64,000 nt of DNA from Syncephalis plumigaleata (GCA_025201365.1 JAIXMF010000001.1:1860001-1924000); one strand, 5' to 3'; numbered from the stretch's first letter, positions 1 through 12,174 are shown. A program made the numbers and translations. Notes: generated from the letters alone by a model not told the origin.

Positions 1-123
1 CTACACAAAATCTTAATAAAAAGAGAGCTCCTCGCCACATTATGTGGGAGGGACACCTACGTTTTCACTTCAAAAACCCTAGCGGCAGTTATCTTTATTC
101 AGTGTGTGCTTATACTTGTTTCA
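1..123 (+). repeat. Left LTR of element A (partial, cut by window edge)
   Basis: The 123 bases are identical to 5932-6054 and end in TTTCA, the CA terminus expected of an LTR. By comparison with the right LTR, about 61 bases of this copy lie outside the window. An AATAAA-type signal is present near position 14. Confidence 0.93.
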
Positions 124-124
124 G

Positions 125-142
125 TGGTAGCAACGGAGGATA
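125..142 (+). other. Primer-binding site of element A (initiator tRNA-Met type)
   Basis: One base after the LTR comes TGGTAGCAACGG, the complement of a tRNA 3' end reading CCGUUGCUACCA. Initiator tRNA-Met acceptor stems begin AGC and end GCUACCA, so that tRNA is the likely primer. Element B has the same 12 bases at the same place. Confidence 0.7.
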
Positions 143-163
143 CGCAACTTCAGTCTGCGTTAA

Positions 164-1831
164 ATGAGCACCAGATATCAATCAGCAAGGGAACGCAGAG
201 CCAATCAGTCACAGCAGTACCAGCGGCAGGATTCAACAGAGAATCAATCGTCAGATAATACAGTTGTCGAGCAACAATCACCACCATCGTCAGACACAGA
301 AGTTTACTACGACACAGAGGCAGAACTTACAGTTACATACGACTCGGAAGAAGAAAATACGGCTACGACACCCCCATTAACAGGCACTAGCACGTACCGC
401 GTCCCAAGTACACCATCATCAGAAGGATCAATCAACATCGACTTCCTCCCGGAGACTCACCGGGAATCAGACCTATCGCCTGCCCTAGATCAACGGCTAT
501 TAACAGCGTCATCACACACATCATCACCAGTACCGCGCTCGTCGTCATCGCAATCGAACAACACCGAAATAGTAGACACGAACATGGGAGACCCAGTAGA
601 TATTCGTGACCTCATCCGCAACCTTATGCAGGAAGCACTACAGGATATGCGTGCAACCATCGCCCACGACATGCAAACGGAGTTACAACCTATACAACAA
701 CAGTTAAACGACGTCACAAACCCTAATGCGGCGACACACGCAACAACCGTCGATCCCGCAACACCACAACCAATCAATCACGACGCGTTAGTCGCCGCTA
801 TCACGGCAGCAGTCAATGCTAGTAATCACGGACGTTTAGCCGGTGGCCACCGCGACTTGTGGTTATCGCCGAAGGCACCGGAATATCAAGGCCGCGACAG
901 TGAGGTACCCTTCAATATATGGTGCAGGATGATATCGGACGAGGTCAGAATGTACGCCGATTGGACAGAGGAGCAGAAAGTGTGGGCAATCACTCGACAA
1001 TTGAAGGGTGAAGCCGCCACGTGGTATCAGTTCTATGCAGAACAGGCAGATGCCGGTCGCCCAGGTTACACGCCAATCACCACTTGGGAACAGCTGCAAG
1101 CGGCGTTACGTAACCACTTCCATCCCAGGGAGCAAACACACGTGCTGCTAACTCGATTCGACAATCTCAGACAGGATCGGCGGCCACTATCCGCGTACCT
1201 CACGGAATTCCAACAGCTGGTGATGCAACTTCCGGAACTACCCGAGGAACTCAAGATACACCGTTTCCGCAGCGGACTATCCATATCCCGCTGGCAAACA
1301 GAGTTCAACATCCGCAATCCGACCACATTGAACGAAGCCATCGAATTCGCTATGTACCTGGATTCAACACGATCCAACAACAATAGCAACAACAACAACC
1401 GCTATAGCCGACTCACCTACCAACCGCAACGCTCCGCCCAACCACTACAATACCGCGGACCGCAGCCGATGGAACTCGACGAGATGGCGTTTCAACCGGG
1501 GCCAAACGACTGTTTTAACTGTGGCCAGCCTGGTCACCGGCGTTTCGAGTGCACCAATCAGTCGAGGTGCTACAACTGTGGTCGTCACGGTCATACGACA
1601 CGCAATTGTACGCAGAATCGACCCCACGCGCACCGAGCACCCCCAGCCAACCGTCCCGCCGCCACAATGACACCTCGTCAAGCCCCCATCGCACGGGCCG
1701 GCCAACGCGCAGCTCAGCCAGCCCATCGTCGCCCGCGGCTAAATAATGTTGAGTTCGGCGAAGGTGCGGTACCAACCGCCGACATCCACGAATACGAAGC
1801 AGATGCGGAGGATTTTGCCGCCGACCAGTAA
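164..1831 (+). CDS. Element A gag polyprotein
   Basis: A 555-residue structural protein of an LTR retrotransposon. The N-terminal 130 residues are Ser/Thr/Glu rich and disordered. The middle (about 225-400) is a Ty3/gypsy retrotransposon gag domain with the usual tryptophans ([31 protein letters not shown]). Near the C-terminus are two CCHC zinc knuckles, [14 protein letters not shown] and [14 protein letters not shown], followed by a basic tail that should bind RNA. The ORF ends in TAA within a strong hairpin at 1823-1851. pol follows in another reading phase, an arrangement this family handles by translational recoding. Confidence 0.93.
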   Translation: MSTRYQSARERRANQSQQYQRQDSTENQSSDNTVVEQQSPPSSDTEVYYDTEAELTVTYDSEEENTATTPPLTGTSTYRVPSTPSSEGSINIDFLPETHRESDLSPALDQRLLTASSHTSSPVPRSSSSQSNNTEIVDTNMGDPVDIRDLIRNLMQEALQDMRATIAHDMQTELQPIQQQLNDVTNPNAATHATTVDPATPQPINHDALVAAITAAVNASNHGRLAGGHRDLWLSPKAPEYQGRDSEVPFNIWCRMISDEVRMYADWTEEQKVWAITRQLKGEAATWYQFYAEQADAGRPGYTPITTWEQLQAALRNHFHPREQTHVLLTRFDNLRQDRRPLSAYLTEFQQLVMQLPELPEELKIHRFRSGLSISRWQTEFNIRNPTTLNEAIEFAMYLDSTRSNNNSNNNNRYSRLTYQPQRSAQPLQYRGPQPMELDEMAFQPGPNDCFNCGQPGHRRFECTNQSRCYNCGRHGHTTRNCTQNRPHAHRAPPANRPAATMTPRQAPIARAGQRAAQPAHRRPRLNNVEFGEGAVPTADIHEYEADAEDFAADQ

Positions 1832-1851
1832 ACACCGGCAGCTTACTGGTC
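1823..1851 (+). promoter_or_regulatory. Perfect 9-bp hairpin containing the gag stop codon, element A
   Basis: Arms GACCAGTAA (1823-1831) and TTACTGGTC (1843-1851) pair perfectly around an 11-nt loop, and the gag stop TAA (1829-1831) forms the loop-side end of the 5' arm. Element B has the same structure at its gag stop, with the closing G-C pair replaced by C-G. The place suggests a recoding or termination-reinitiation signal for making pol; that role is inference. Confidence 0.7.
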
Positions 1852-1863
1852 CAAGCCCCCACC

Positions 1864-4800
1864 TTGCCGGACCCCCCTCTCCTCGCGATCTCTGCACTGC
1901 TGAATTGTAACACACATTCCGACCCCTCTACCCACACACATCCCCTCCTCACCCTGCCATGTACTATCAATGGCGTTCCGGCACGCGCGCTCGTAGACTG
2001 CGGTGCCACAAACAACTTCATAGATACACAGCTAGCCCGCCAATTCCCCTCTCAATTCATGCCTTACAATTCCAACGGTCCTAAAGTTCGGTTAGGAGAC
2101 GGCTCGGTCCGTCCGGTTACTGGGTTTGCAAAGAATGTCACAGTTAATATTAAAGATATTATTTTAAACCTTGATTTTGAAATTATGTCACTGGGACGAT
2201 ACGATGCAATACTAGGTATGCCGTGGCTGGCCAAACACGACCCAGATATCGACTGGAAGAATCGTGTGTTACGATGCCTCCGTCGTGGAATATCGGTAGT
2301 AGAAACTATACCGTCAGTGTTAGATGTTAAACTGTTGTCACCAAACGCGACGTTACCCACACGAGGTTCGAATCAAGCAGCTGGATACGACCTCCACGCC
2401 GCCGAGGAAGTAACTATCCTACCCGGCCAATCGAAACTCGTATCCACAGGATTAGCAATGAAGCCACCCGAAGGGACATACATACGAATTGCTCCACGCT
2501 CTGGCATGGCGGTTAAGCACTCGGTCGACGTGCTAGCAGGCGTAGTTGATGCAGACTACCGTGGCGAAGTTAAAGGTGTTTTAATGAATCACGGCAGCGA
2601 CGAGGTACACATCCAGAGAGGCGAACGTTTCGCACAAATCATTTGTGAGGAGCACAAGTCTCCAACAGTACGTCAGGTAACGGAACTTGACGATACGCAA
2701 CGCGGCCAAGCCGGATTTGGATCCACCGGCGTTAGGAAGGCACTCGACCAACCAACTGCGACGGCAAAAGGAATCGAAAGTGAGACACCCGTGGAACTGC
2801 GAACGATCGACGGCGAACCGTTGGACCTAGTGGAAGACACTCCAATGTTACTGTTTATAACGGAGTCTACCCCGACGACACCGCGTAAAGCTAAGATGGC
2901 CGATGACGTAACGGGCGACATTATAGAAGAATACGCGGACGTGTTTCCAGACGATCTCCCAGCGGGACTACCACCTCATCGTACCGTTGATTTCGCCATC
3001 GACATCATACCAGGATCAACACCACCATCGAAGCCACCTTATCGACTATCGCAGGACGAACTGGAGGAATTGAAGAAGCAGTTAGACGACCTACTGAGCA
3101 AAGGCTTCATCCAACCGAGCGTCTCACCTTACGGCGCGCCAGTGCTATTTGTGAAGAAGAAAGACGGTACTTCACGCATGTGTATCGACTACCGTATGTT
3201 GAACGACATAACGATCAAGAACAAATATGCGTTGCCGTACATCGACGATCTGTTCCGACAACTACATGGCGCCAGGATATTCAGCAAGATCGACTTACGC
3301 TCCGGTTATCACCAAGTTAGGATCAAGGACGAACACGCGGAACGTACGGCTTTCCGTACCCGTTACGGCCACTACGAATTCCGCGTCCTACCGTTCGGCC
3401 TTACTAACGCGCCGGCAACGTTCATGCGCCTAATGAATGACATACTGCGGCCGTTGCTCGATAAATGTTGCGTTGTATTCTTGGACGACATACTCATCTA
3501 TAGTAAATCCGAGGAGGAACACCGTCAACACGTGCGACAGGTGTTGCAACTGCTGCGCGACAACCAATTATACGCCAAGCACAGCAAATGTACATTTGGC
3601 GCGCAACAGGTAGAATTCCTCGGGCATATGGTCAGCGGCGAAGGTATTCACATGTGTCACGACAAGCTAGCCGCCATTCGCAACTGGCCACCACTCAGCA
3701 ACGTACACGACGTTCGCAGTTTCCTAGGCCTGACCGGTTACTACCGACACTTCATACGGAACTATTCCAAGATTGCACAACCTCTCACCAACCTCACGAA
3801 AACCAATGTGCCATTCAACATGGAAGGAGGACCGACCGCAGCATTCGAAGAACTGAAACGGAGGATGATGGAAGCGCCAGTATTGATGATACCCGACCCA
3901 AAGAAACACTTCATGGTTACGACGGACGCGTCAGACTTCGCGATAGGTGCCGTATTAGAACAGTCGGACGGAAAGAAGGCACGACCATGCGCGTACCTAT
4001 CGCGCACGCTTACAACCGCAGAACGTAAGTGGCCAGTGTACGATAAGGAATTGTACGCCATTATGGAGGCGATCCGTGTCTGGGACGTCTGGCTAAAATG
4101 TGTGAAGTTCGACGTATACACGGACCACCAACCACTACGCTACCTTCGCAAGCAGACAAGTCTACCGAAACGACAGTCGGGTTATTTAGACCTGTTAGCA
4201 GACTACGATTTTGACGTCCACTACAAACCCGGACGTAAGAACGTAGTAGCCGACGCATTGTCACGACAAGCGCCTCACAGGATGGAGCTAGCTAATGTGT
4301 CATCAGTGGTACCGGAAGGAGCATTGGTAGAGCGTATTCGAAAAGGCTATACATCGGATACGTTTTTCAGTACGCTAGCGGGAGTATTGAACGGAGAGGA
4401 AACAACAACAACAACCAGAGACCGCAAGTGGAAACGGCAGTTCAGACGAGTAGACGAAGATGGATTAATATACGAAATGCGGTCAGCCAATCCACGATTA
4501 TGTATACCGAAAGTCGGCGACCTACGCGTGCAATTGATCCGCGAACATCACGACGCGCCGACAGCGGGGCACTATGGAGTAGAGCGCACAGTAGCACGAT
4601 TGAAACGACTGTACTGGTGGCCCACACTCCGCGCGGATGTACAACGGTACGTGTTATCATGTGATAAGTGCCAACGGAACAAGTCACGTAATCGACACCC
4701 AGCAGGCCTACTAAAACCGTTGACAGTACCGGAACAGCGTTGGCAGGAAGTATCGATGGACCTAATCGTTAAATTACCAGCAACAAAGCGGAATGTAGAC

Positions 4801-5883
4801 GCCATATTTGTTGTAGTCGACCGACTGACAAAACGAGCCCACTTCATGGCTACCAAGACTAGTGCGTCAGCCCGCGACTTAGCTCGATTATTCATCGACA
4901 ACGTGTTCAAGCTACACGGCATGCCAACGCGTATTGTATCGGATCGCGACACGCGCTTCATGTCACAATTCTGGAAGTCAATGTTCGACATATTGGGCAC
5001 GCAATTACGGCCATCATCTGCATATCACCCACAAACGGATGGCCAAACGGAACGCACGAACCGCACGTTGGAAACGATGATACGACACTACGTCAACTTC
5101 GCACAGGATGATTGGGATGAATGGCTAACCGCATTAGAATTCGCATACAACGACGCGGAACAAGAATCGATTCGCATGTCGCCGTTCTACTGCGACACGG
5201 GACGCCACCCACGACGACCGGATGCGCTATCGCGCTCTTTCGACATACGAGGTGCAACAAACGTGGCGGAAACGGAGAATTTCGTAGGCAGAATGCGCGA
5301 AATCATCCTAGAAGCGCAAGCTGCAATGGCGGACGCCCAGGCCAAGCAAAAGTATTACGCCGACCAACATAGACGTGCCGAAGAATTCGAGAAAGACGAT
5401 CGGGTATGGCTATCAGCAGAGAATATCAATACAGAAGCAAGTAAAGAACGACCAACACGCAAGTTCAACGCACTTTATTATGGACCGTTCAGAATCACAA
5501 AGAAGATCTCGACAGTATCGTACGAACTGGAACTGCCCGGAAACTGGCGCATTCATAACGTGTTCCACATATCCTTATTGAAGAAGTACGTACCGGAACC
5601 GGAAGACATGCAAGGACGAGCGCCAAGTCGACCAGAACCGGAAATTGTCGATAACGAGGAGGAATACGAAGTAGAAGCAATATTAGAAACACGTGGCACA
5701 GGACGAAAACAGCAATTTCTAGTCAAATGGAAAGGGTGGAGTTACGACGACGCCACCTGGCAAACGCGAGAAGACTTACGTAATGCGCCCGAAATCCTAC
5801 GACAATTCGAACAAAGAAGAACAAGACGTAGCAGAAGAGTCGAGGTCGACTCTTTCAATAGGAGGGAAGGTGCAACGCGGTAG
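1864..5883 (+). CDS. Element A pol: protease, dUTPase, RT, RNase H, integrase, chromodomain
   Basis: An open frame of about 1339 codons; the frame is already open before 1864, so the listed start (a TTG) is only nominal. Domains in order: aspartic protease with VDCGATNNF (about 41); trimeric dUTPase (about 165-290) with all five motifs, including [32 protein letters not shown] and GQAGFGSTG; reverse transcriptase (about 390-620) with FLDDILIYS as the YXDD-type box; RNase H with [13 protein letters not shown]; integrase with an HHCC zinc site (about 890-935), catalytic aspartates in MDLIVKL and SDRDTRF, and a GPF-type region; and a chromodomain (about 1260-1310, [10 protein letters not shown] ... 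FLVKWKGW) expected to steer insertion to marked chromatin. The frame runs a few codons into the right LTR. Confidence 0.95.
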   Translation: MPDPPLLAISALLNCNTHSDPSTHTHPLLTLPCTINGVPARALVDCGATNNFIDTQLARQFPSQFMPYNSNGPKVRLGDGSVRPVTGFAKNVTVNIKDIILNLDFEIMSLGRYDAILGMPWLAKHDPDIDWKNRVLRCLRRGISVVETIPSVLDVKLLSPNATLPTRGSNQAAGYDLHAAEEVTILPGQSKLVSTGLAMKPPEGTYIRIAPRSGMAVKHSVDVLAGVVDADYRGEVKGVLMNHGSDEVHIQRGERFAQIICEEHKSPTVRQVTELDDTQRGQAGFGSTGVRKALDQPTATAKGIESETPVELRTIDGEPLDLVEDTPMLLFITESTPTTPRKAKMADDVTGDIIEEYADVFPDDLPAGLPPHRTVDFAIDIIPGSTPPSKPPYRLSQDELEELKKQLDDLLSKGFIQPSVSPYGAPVLFVKKKDGTSRMCIDYRMLNDITIKNKYALPYIDDLFRQLHGARIFSKIDLRSGYHQVRIKDEHAERTAFRTRYGHYEFRVLPFGLTNAPATFMRLMNDILRPLLDKCCVVFLDDILIYSKSEEEHRQHVRQVLQLLRDNQLYAKHSKCTFGAQQVEFLGHMVSGEGIHMCHDKLAAIRNWPPLSNVHDVRSFLGLTGYYRHFIRNYSKIAQPLTNLTKTNVPFNMEGGPTAAFEELKRRMMEAPVLMIPDPKKHFMVTTDASDFAIGAVLEQSDGKKARPCAYLSRTLTTAERKWPVYDKELYAIMEAIRVWDVWLKCVKFDVYTDHQPLRYLRKQTSLPKRQSGYLDLLADYDFDVHYKPGRKNVVADALSRQAPHRMELANVSSVVPEGALVERIRKGYTSDTFFSTLAGVLNGEETTTTTRDRKWKRQFRRVDEDGLIYEMRSANPRLCIPKVGDLRVQLIREHHDAPTAGHYGVERTVARLKRLYWWPTLRADVQRYVLSCDKCQRNKSRNRHPAGLLKPLTVPEQRWQEVSMDLIVKLPATKRNVDAIFVVVDRLTKRAHFMATKTSASARDLARLFIDNVFKLHGMPTRIVSDRDTRFMSQFWKSMFDILGTQLRPSSAYHPQTDGQTERTNRTLETMIRHYVNFAQDDWDEWLTALEFAYNDAEQESIRMSPFYCDTGRHPRRPDALSRSFDIRGATNVAETENFVGRMREIILEAQAAMADAQAKQKYYADQHRRAEEFEKDDRVWLSAENINTEASKERPTRKFNALYYGPFRITKKISTVSYELELPGNWRIHNVFHISLLKKYVPEPEDMQGRAPSRPEPEIVDNEEEYEVEAILETRGTGRKQQFLVKWKGWSYDDATWQTREDLRNAPEILRQFEQRRTRRSRRVEVDSFNRREGATR
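5860..5870 (+). other. Polypurine tract of element A
   Basis: The all-purine run AGGAGGGAAGG lies directly before TGCAACG, taken as the start of the right LTR. It still lies within the last codons of pol. The position matches second-strand priming in Ty3/gypsy elements. Confidence 0.75.
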
Positions 5884-6054
5884 CCCACGTTTACATTAAT
5901 CCCAATTCGCGTTCCCATTTAACTATCTGTACTACACAAAATCTTAATAAAAAGAGAGCTCCTCGCCACATTATGTGGGAGGGACACCTACGTTTTCACT
6001 TCAAAAACCCTAGCGGCAGTTATCTTTATTCAGTGTGTGCTTATACTTGTTTCA
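5871..6054 (+). repeat. Right LTR of element A, 184 bp
   Basis: Begins TGCAACG after the polypurine tract and ends TTTCA. Bases 5932-6054 are identical to 1-123. The 5' boundary rests on the purine tract and the TG...CA rule, because the matching part of the left LTR is outside the window; TGTACTAC at 5928 is a less likely alternative start. Confidence 0.85.
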
Positions 6055-6442
6055 CACCTGGTGGGATTAATCAACTATTTGATCGGGTTGCCCACGTTTG
6101 GTACAACAAAGTCACCAAAGAAGAGTGCCAAAAGTACATTGACGGCATGCCAAAGCGAGTACAACAGGTTATTAATGCTAAAGGCAGATGGACCGGGCAT
6201 TAGCAATAATTTAATAAAATTTTGAATTTGCTCTCACAACTGCCGGAATGCAGTCACGATTTTTGAAGTGTATAAAATTAAACATTTTATTAATTAACAT
6301 ATTATTATTTTTATATCATTAGATAGACAATTGAAAGCTTTATTAAATTGTGTAATATGGATGGGGTTAAACAAAGGGTTATAAAAATGTGAGGGGAAAT
6401 GTAAAAAAATGCAAAACATTCCGGCACTTGTGTGAGTCACTG
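6055..6442 (+). mobile_element. Right end of a Tc1/mariner DNA transposon (transposase C-terminus plus terminal repeat)
   Basis: Directly after element A, the + strand encodes about 49 residues up to a stop at 6203, ending in KEECQKYIDGMPKRVQQVI then NAKGRWTGH. This is the C-terminal signature of Tc1-like transposases, where a region of the type ECxxYIxSMPxR is followed by VIxAKG. About 240 bp of AT-rich 3' region follow. The element ends GTGTGAGTCACTG at 6442, followed by TA (6443-6444), the Tc1/mariner target dinucleotide. The catalytic part lies to the left, beyond element A and outside the window. The retrotransposon therefore interrupted this copy. Confidence 0.8.
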
Positions 6443-6705
6443 TATATATGCTAGTAGGTGTTTCCTCTTCTATTCGTAAGGACACGTTAATTATTTGGCA
6501 TACACTCTTTCTGTAGTTGTCTATTCCCGCTTTATCTCACCGCTCTCTACACGCCCTATTTTACAAATCCCTTTTCCGTGGTTGTTGCCACTTATTCCAC
6601 TCGACCCACCAGCGTGTTTCTCACAAGTCAGACCACATCTGTAGCATTATTGTTTTGGAATTCGTATTCGTGTACAATCGCCAACGTGGCAGCGACTAAA
6701 CGATC

Positions 6706-9026
6706 ATGGAGCAGTCGTCCAACTCTGCTTCCACGTCCAATCCTCATACAGATGCGAATACTTCCTATGAATCAAGAGCAACATCGCCTCCACCTCAGGA
6801 GAGCATAGCCGAACGACTTGCCAGTCGACTGGGCAGTCTTTCCCTAACTAAGCATAAGTTGAAGCCAAAGTCTCGGTCAAAGTCGAGCGGCGAACGACAT
6901 ACCGGTGAAACTTCGCCGACCTCACCCACCACGAGTACTTCTGCTGGCTCGTCGAACGCTATAAGAGCACAGGGATCGTATGACGTGTTTAGCGACTTGC
7001 CCCCTGTTCCCGCTTCGTATGAACGAGAACTGCCTCCACCACCTCTTGCAGTAGCCGCTGCTCCATATCCAGCCGATTACGCTGCTGCCGTAATGCGACC
7101 TCCTCCCCCGCCAGCTAATAATTTACAGCATGATAATGACAGTACACCGACAGCGGAATTTACCTTTGCTCAAGCTGCAGCAGGTACCAATGTAGATAAT
7201 ATCGCCTCCGGTAATGAGCATTCAAGTAATCATCAGGTATCCGGTGCATCGCAACAGTTGAGAACACCGCAGACCACTTCGTTACCACGTTTACCGCCAC
7301 GTCCCGACAGTTCTGGTAGTAATAGTAGCACGCGAGGTGATCAGTCTAGTCTGCTCCCGTTATCCGCACCCGGTCGATCTAGTAATTTCTACTATCCATC
7401 CTCCACTGTCTCGACACCCACCACTGCTGCAGCCACGGTACACGCACACGCACAGGGTAGCGGGCTGGCTCGTGTTCATTCGGTATCACCGCCCAACAAT
7501 GCTCGAGCGCACTTGGTACCTAGTAATTATCAGTCAGGCTTACGAGCAAGACCGGCATCATCGGTTGAATTACAGACCTCGTCCTCATCGGCGGGTACAT
7601 CCTATCCTACGCCTAATTATATGGACTCTATCAATGGACCGCCGCCCCTTCAATCGGCACCGGCACCTCGACCCGTCTCCTATGTATCCTCTCCTACGGG
7701 AGGTATAACGGAAAATCAATTTACTCCCGCGTCATCCTCCAGTTCCAACGAACCACGTATGGTACGTGCATTAATAGAGTGTATCGACTAATTCAATAAG
7801 TTAAAAGCAATGCGTTTCATTTAGATTTATTGCCATTGCGCGTTCTGTAATGGGTAAGCTCTATTTGTCAATTACTCATTTATCTAATACTCAATCTATT
7901 CTAGTGAATTAAAGTATTACGACACTAGTCCTTGCTTTAGTTGCACGATATGCGACACTGTAAATGATTTAGAGATTCATGTTTCGACTCGTCATGAGGG
8001 TACGTACTAGCGTATATATATATACATATACATATATATATTCGATATTTCTATATCATTTTACTAATTACCCATACTACCATTATCAGTTATTTTACAA
8101 CAAACTACACCGCTTGCGGTTGACTGGCTACAAGCGGGTCCAGGTGATGATGAAACGGATTTTGCACGACGAATCTATTTTGCATTTGCCTGTTGGGACA
8201 TACTAAATGCCTCCTTTAGTAATGTAGGTTATTACTTTGATAGTATATCTTATTTACGAATTAATCATCTATTAGGGACGAGAGAGTACAGTAGCCGATA
8301 CAGGATTATCCATGGATGAAGTACGTCAAGGCTATCGCATTATTATGTCACAGGTAAGTAGTATTTCATGTATATATAAGCAATTTGTGTACTAACATTC
8401 AATTTGAACTAGTCGCGACCTATCATACGCTCAATGATGTCGGGTATCGATAAGTTGTTGCGACGTATTGGTCGGTAAGTTAAACAATTACATAAATATT
8501 GTCAATATATATATATATATAACCTATTCCAAATGTAGACCCATTCGAACGCCAAAAGAATTAAAGTTTGTTATGATCCTACTCGAGGTAACTTGTTATT
8601 ATTCACATTTATTTCCGCACTATTATTAATGCTATTTACCGGTTAGAATCCCGTACTGAATGCTAGTAGTTATCATCCAAAGGAGGCGGAACAACGACAT
8701 GCCATTCAGAAACGACTCTTTGGCCTAATAGGACATATGGAGAATGGATTGCATCATTGCTTAGTAAGCTGGTTTTCACAGTAAGTTTATACACATATAT
8801 TTAATGAGGATATAGATGAATGTTAAGCATGTTATAATAGACTACCCAAGGAATTGCTTTTAGAGCGAGTCGAAATGATCAATCGATTTATTACTTTCCG
8901 ACTTCAGAATCAAGATCGTAGTAAGATAGACTCGAGAAACTTTGCTTCTTACGATATGGATTGGCCAACTGCAGCAGCCGCACGAGTTATGGCACTATTA
9001 TGTATCCTTTATTGCATTGATGAGTC

Positions 9027-9076
<50 letters not shown>

Positions 9077-11129
9077 TATTGCTACATCACGTATTTATAG
9101 TCTCGGCCAATAAGCTACGACCAAAGATTGAACTACACGAGTTCTACAATACGCTAGCCGATTATATAGACCTACAAAGGGATTTCGATTTATGGCGACG
9201 AACATTAAGGTAGGTAGAAAATATGTTGCGGTATCATCATTATGATTCACATTGTTTTTTCCTCTCTCCTTATGTTATTTAGACGATTCTGCTTCTGTCA
9301 ATATCCATTTCTGTTAAGTATTGGTGCACGTATGCGTATCATGGAGGTGGAAGCCCAACGACAAATGCAACATTTAGCCGATGTAAGTAAATTGTTACTC
9401 TGTAGTATATTCATGTTAATTGACAATATACATCCTCTTATAGAGTGCCGTTTACAGGACTATTTGTGGCAATGAACCAACTGTACCCTATTTAGTATTG
9501 CGTGTACGTCGTGAATATCTAATTGAAGACTCATTGAATCAGGTAATTAAGCACAGATATCAATAGTAAGCATAATAATAATGCTGATTATGTTTCATTA
9601 GTTGGCGAATCTTCGACAAGATTTCAAGAAAAAGTTACGCATAGAATTTATAGGAGAAATGGGTGTGGATGCAGGTGGTCTAACCAAAGAATGGTTTTTA
9701 CTATTGGTTCGTGAATTGTTCAGTCCCGATTATGGTAAGCAGCTGACGTGGAAGAGTAGATGACAATGCATAGAGAATGATATTAATACTAGTACATATA
9801 GGCATGTTCACATGTGATGAGGATTCCGGTCTCATTTGGTTTAATCCGGCCAGTTTCGAGACATCCGATCAATACTATCTCGTTGGTGTGGTAAGTTGAT
9901 GATGATATTGAGCATATCTACCAAGTGTGCATCATCTCATGTGTTCCACTTTGCTATTTACTCTAGATTATCGGTTTAGCCATTTATAATTCTATTATAT
10001 TGGATATACGCTTGCCATTAGCGTGTTATAAAAAACTACTAGGCGCCTCTGTAGGCATGAATGACTTGGCACAATTCCGACCGGTAAGCATATCTATTTG
10101 AGTTCATTATCGTTTATGCATATATTTATTTATTTGTTTATTTGTTTGTTTATTAGGTATTCGCCAATAGTTTACGCCAACTAATGGAGTATAAAGGCGA
10201 TGACGTGGAAGAGGTGTTTATGCTAGATTTCGTGGCAACCTATGAAGCATTCGGTGAAACTCAATCACGACCATTGGTGCCAGATGGTGAGAATAAACCG
10301 GTAACTCGCCGAAATCGACGAGGTAAGTTAAATTCGTGATGTGCTACATCCTTCTAGCTTGATATAATGCATACAGAATACAATGATAAACTAACATGTA
10401 TATCGCGTGTTGTAGAATATGTCGAACGATATATAGATTTCATTCTTAATTCCTCGATCAATAATCAATTCGTCGAATTCAAACGTGGATTCGATGAGGT
10501 TTGCGATGGTGCAACCATTAAGGTAAGCAATGATAATAATCGATACTATCTACGTGATTGGCAATGTAATAGTAATATTGTAATGATTATTATTAGCTAT
10601 TCCGACCGGAAGAGATTGAACTTGTTGTACGAGGTAGTGCAGAGAGTCTACAATTAACAGAGTTACGAGCAGTAACCGTGTATGATGGATTCCGACATGA
10701 TGAACAAATTATAAAGTAAGTAGCCAGCTATTCAATCATATATCCAGCCATGAGTTGTTCGCTGCCCATCTAACATTTGTATACAATAGTGACTTTTGGC
10801 ATATCTTCATGTCAGCCGATCCTACAATGCAACGACGTATTCTATTCTTCATTACAGGTAGTGATCGTGTACCCGCTACCGGTATGAGTAATATGGCATT
10901 TAAAATTACATGTATTGGCAGTGATTGTGAACGGTAAGCGATACGCGATATTACAGTTGCAATTACAACTAGATTGATTAATATCCTCATTTGTACATAT
11001 CCATTTAGTTTCCCTCAAGCACACACATGTTTCAATCAACTATGCCTGTATCGCTATCGAAGTCGACAAAAACTATATGACAAATTGATTACAGCAGTGA
11101 TGGAGAGTGAAGGCTATGGTCTCAAGTAA
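6706..11129 (+). CDS. HUL4: HECT-type E3 ubiquitin ligase, HUL4/UBE3A-like, 20 exons
   Basis: Transfers ubiquitin from an E2 to substrates through a HECT thioester cysteine. I read exons 6706-7761, 7825-7853, 7905-7999, 8090-8223, 8276-8353, 8413-8474, 8539-8587, 8647-8780, 8841-9001, 9101-9209, 9283-9382, 9444-9542, 9602-9734, 9802-9890, 9967-10083, 10157-10322, 10416-10522, 10597-10715, 10790-10933 and 11009-11129; all phases close, giving 1033 aa. Residues 1-350 are a Ser/Pro-rich disordered region. A zinc ribbon follows (CHCAFC near 355-360, CFSCTIC near 372-378), as in fungal HUL4-type ligases. The HECT domain spans about 675-1033 and contains [12 protein letters not shown] and the active-site segment [12 protein letters not shown] with Cys1001. 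The subfamily name is inferred from the zinc ribbon plus HECT layout; the HECT assignment is certain. Intron 9 carries a TAGA microsatellite. Confidence 0.93.
9027..9075 (+). repeat. (TAGA)n microsatellite in an intron of the HECT gene
   Basis: About twelve uninterrupted TAGA units lie between exons 9 and 10. Confidence 0.97.
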
Positions 11130-11502
11130 TCGATCATTATCCCCTCTCTTATACGCAACACACACATATGCATATGAATAAATAGTACGTGCAATTGCTT
11201 TCTTGTATACTTGTACTTGTATATTTATTACTATTATTATTACTATGATGCTTGTACAGGCTTTTTCCATCCAATTTGCGCAGTTAGCCTTATGTCTTTA
11301 CGAATAAATGATAGTTATCGCTATCAATAAATGATCCATTACTGAATACTGAATTGTTATTATTATTATGCTATATCAATTGTCATTTCTATGATGATAA
11401 TGGTGTTAACAATTGTGCAAATCTATTTATTAATAAACTGCAAATGTTAAAGGATAAATGCGCAAATTGGATGGAAAAACACTGTATGTAAACAAGAACA
11501 AA
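11130..11502. other. Convergent 3' intergenic region
   Basis: Lies between the stop codons of the HECT gene (+) and the FLILHELTA gene (-). It is AT-rich with several AATAAA-like motifs in both orientations (for example AATAAATGATCC near 11326), suitable as poly(A) signals for both. No coding signal is seen. Confidence 0.6.
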
Positions 11503-12174
11503 TCATTTAGGATTGTTTCCTAATAGACGAGCTAGTCTTTGACTAATATTTCGTACGCCATTCAAAGTTGGTGTCACGGCAGTACGTGCAAACCACGGTG
11601 TAAGTGCGAAACATGCAGCAACACGCACGGGTAGCAATACTTTAACAATAGCATAAGCGATAGCCAGGTTAACAAATACATGACTTGTCGAGGTAACAAT
11701 ACCATTATCTACAGTGTCGTCTGCTGACGTTGTCGTCGAGGGTGGTGACGTGTCCCAGCCATAACGAGCTACAAGTCGTCGGGCAAATTGCTCGCCATCT
11801 TGCAATGCAGCTTCAGGTAAGGGTAGTTTTGTATCAGCTGCATCTAGCGCATAATAGATAATGGGAATAGGAATAATAGCCGTCAACTCATGTAATATGG
11901 CAAAGCTAGTTATATGAGTGGTAGGAGCATTACGAAACTGATTAGCATAGCGTCGCCAACCACGTGGTGCAGTAGCGGTATTAGCGGTGCTAGATGAAGT
12001 GTACGGTCGTAGTAAGCAACTACGCAAGGTAGAAGCACGACGAAACAGGAATACGCTTGAACGATACATGCGAATGAAGGGGGAAAATAAAGTAAAAGTG
12101 CAACTGTTGCTGGTAGAAATTACCGGTAATAGATTACATTTGCAGTAATGACTTGTAATACAATTAAGCATCAT
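11503..12174 (-). CDS. FLILHELTA-family mitochondrial membrane protein
   Basis: A single-exon ORF of 223 codons. The core reads APTTHITSFAILHELTAIIP, close to the motif that names the Pfam FLILHELTA family of fungal mitochondrial proteins of unknown function. A second hydrophobic block near the C-terminus (AYAIVKVLLPVRVAACFALT, then PWFAR) matches the family's other conserved part. I prefer the internal Met at 12069, which gives a typical mitochondrial presequence rich in Arg, Ser and Leu (MYRSSVFLFRRASTLRSCLL); the first Met at 12174 would put 35 cysteine-rich residues in front. Two membrane segments are likely, and the inner mitochondrial membrane is the inferred site. It ends convergent with the HECT gene and starts 53 bp from the stop of the next gene upstream. 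Confidence 0.85.
   Translation of the reverse strand: MMLNCITSHYCKCNLLPVISTSNSCTFTLFSPFIRMYRSSVFLFRRASTLRSCLLRPYTSSSTANTATAPRGWRRYANQFRNAPTTHITSFAILHELTAIIPIPIIYYALDAADTKLPLPEAALQDGEQFARRLVARYGWDTSPPSTTTSADDTVDNGIVTSTSHVFVNLAIAYAIVKVLLPVRVAACFALTPWFARTAVTPTLNGVRNISQRLARLLGNNPK

Larger units (their letters stand above)
1..6054 (+). mobile_element. Element A: Ty3/gypsy chromovirus LTR retrotransposon with a dUTPase domain
   Basis: Internal order is LTR, primer-binding site, gag (two zinc knuckles), protease, dUTPase, reverse transcriptase, RNase H, integrase, chromodomain, polypurine tract, LTR, which is the Ty3/gypsy chromovirus plan with an added dUTPase. The left LTR starts outside the window: the first 123 bases match 5932-6054 exactly, and the right LTR most plausibly begins at 5871, just after the purine tract. 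The LTR bases that can be compared are identical, so the insertion is recent. It looks whole, with no breaks seen. It lies inside a Tc1/mariner transposon (see 6055-6442). The left target-site copy is out of view, so a duplication cannot be checked. Confidence 0.95.

Noticed and set aside
2360-2380. GGTTCGAATC as a tRNA B-box
   Set aside because: It lies in the coding sequence of element A pol and no cloverleaf surrounds it.
5928-5931. TGTA at 5928 as start of the right LTR of element A
   Set aside because: TGCAACG at 5871 directly follows a polypurine tract, as expected; 5928 does not.
9027-9075. Regular tetranucleotide array that could look like a CRISPR-type repeat
   Set aside because: Simple TAGA tandem repeat without spacers, inside an intron of a eukaryotic gene.
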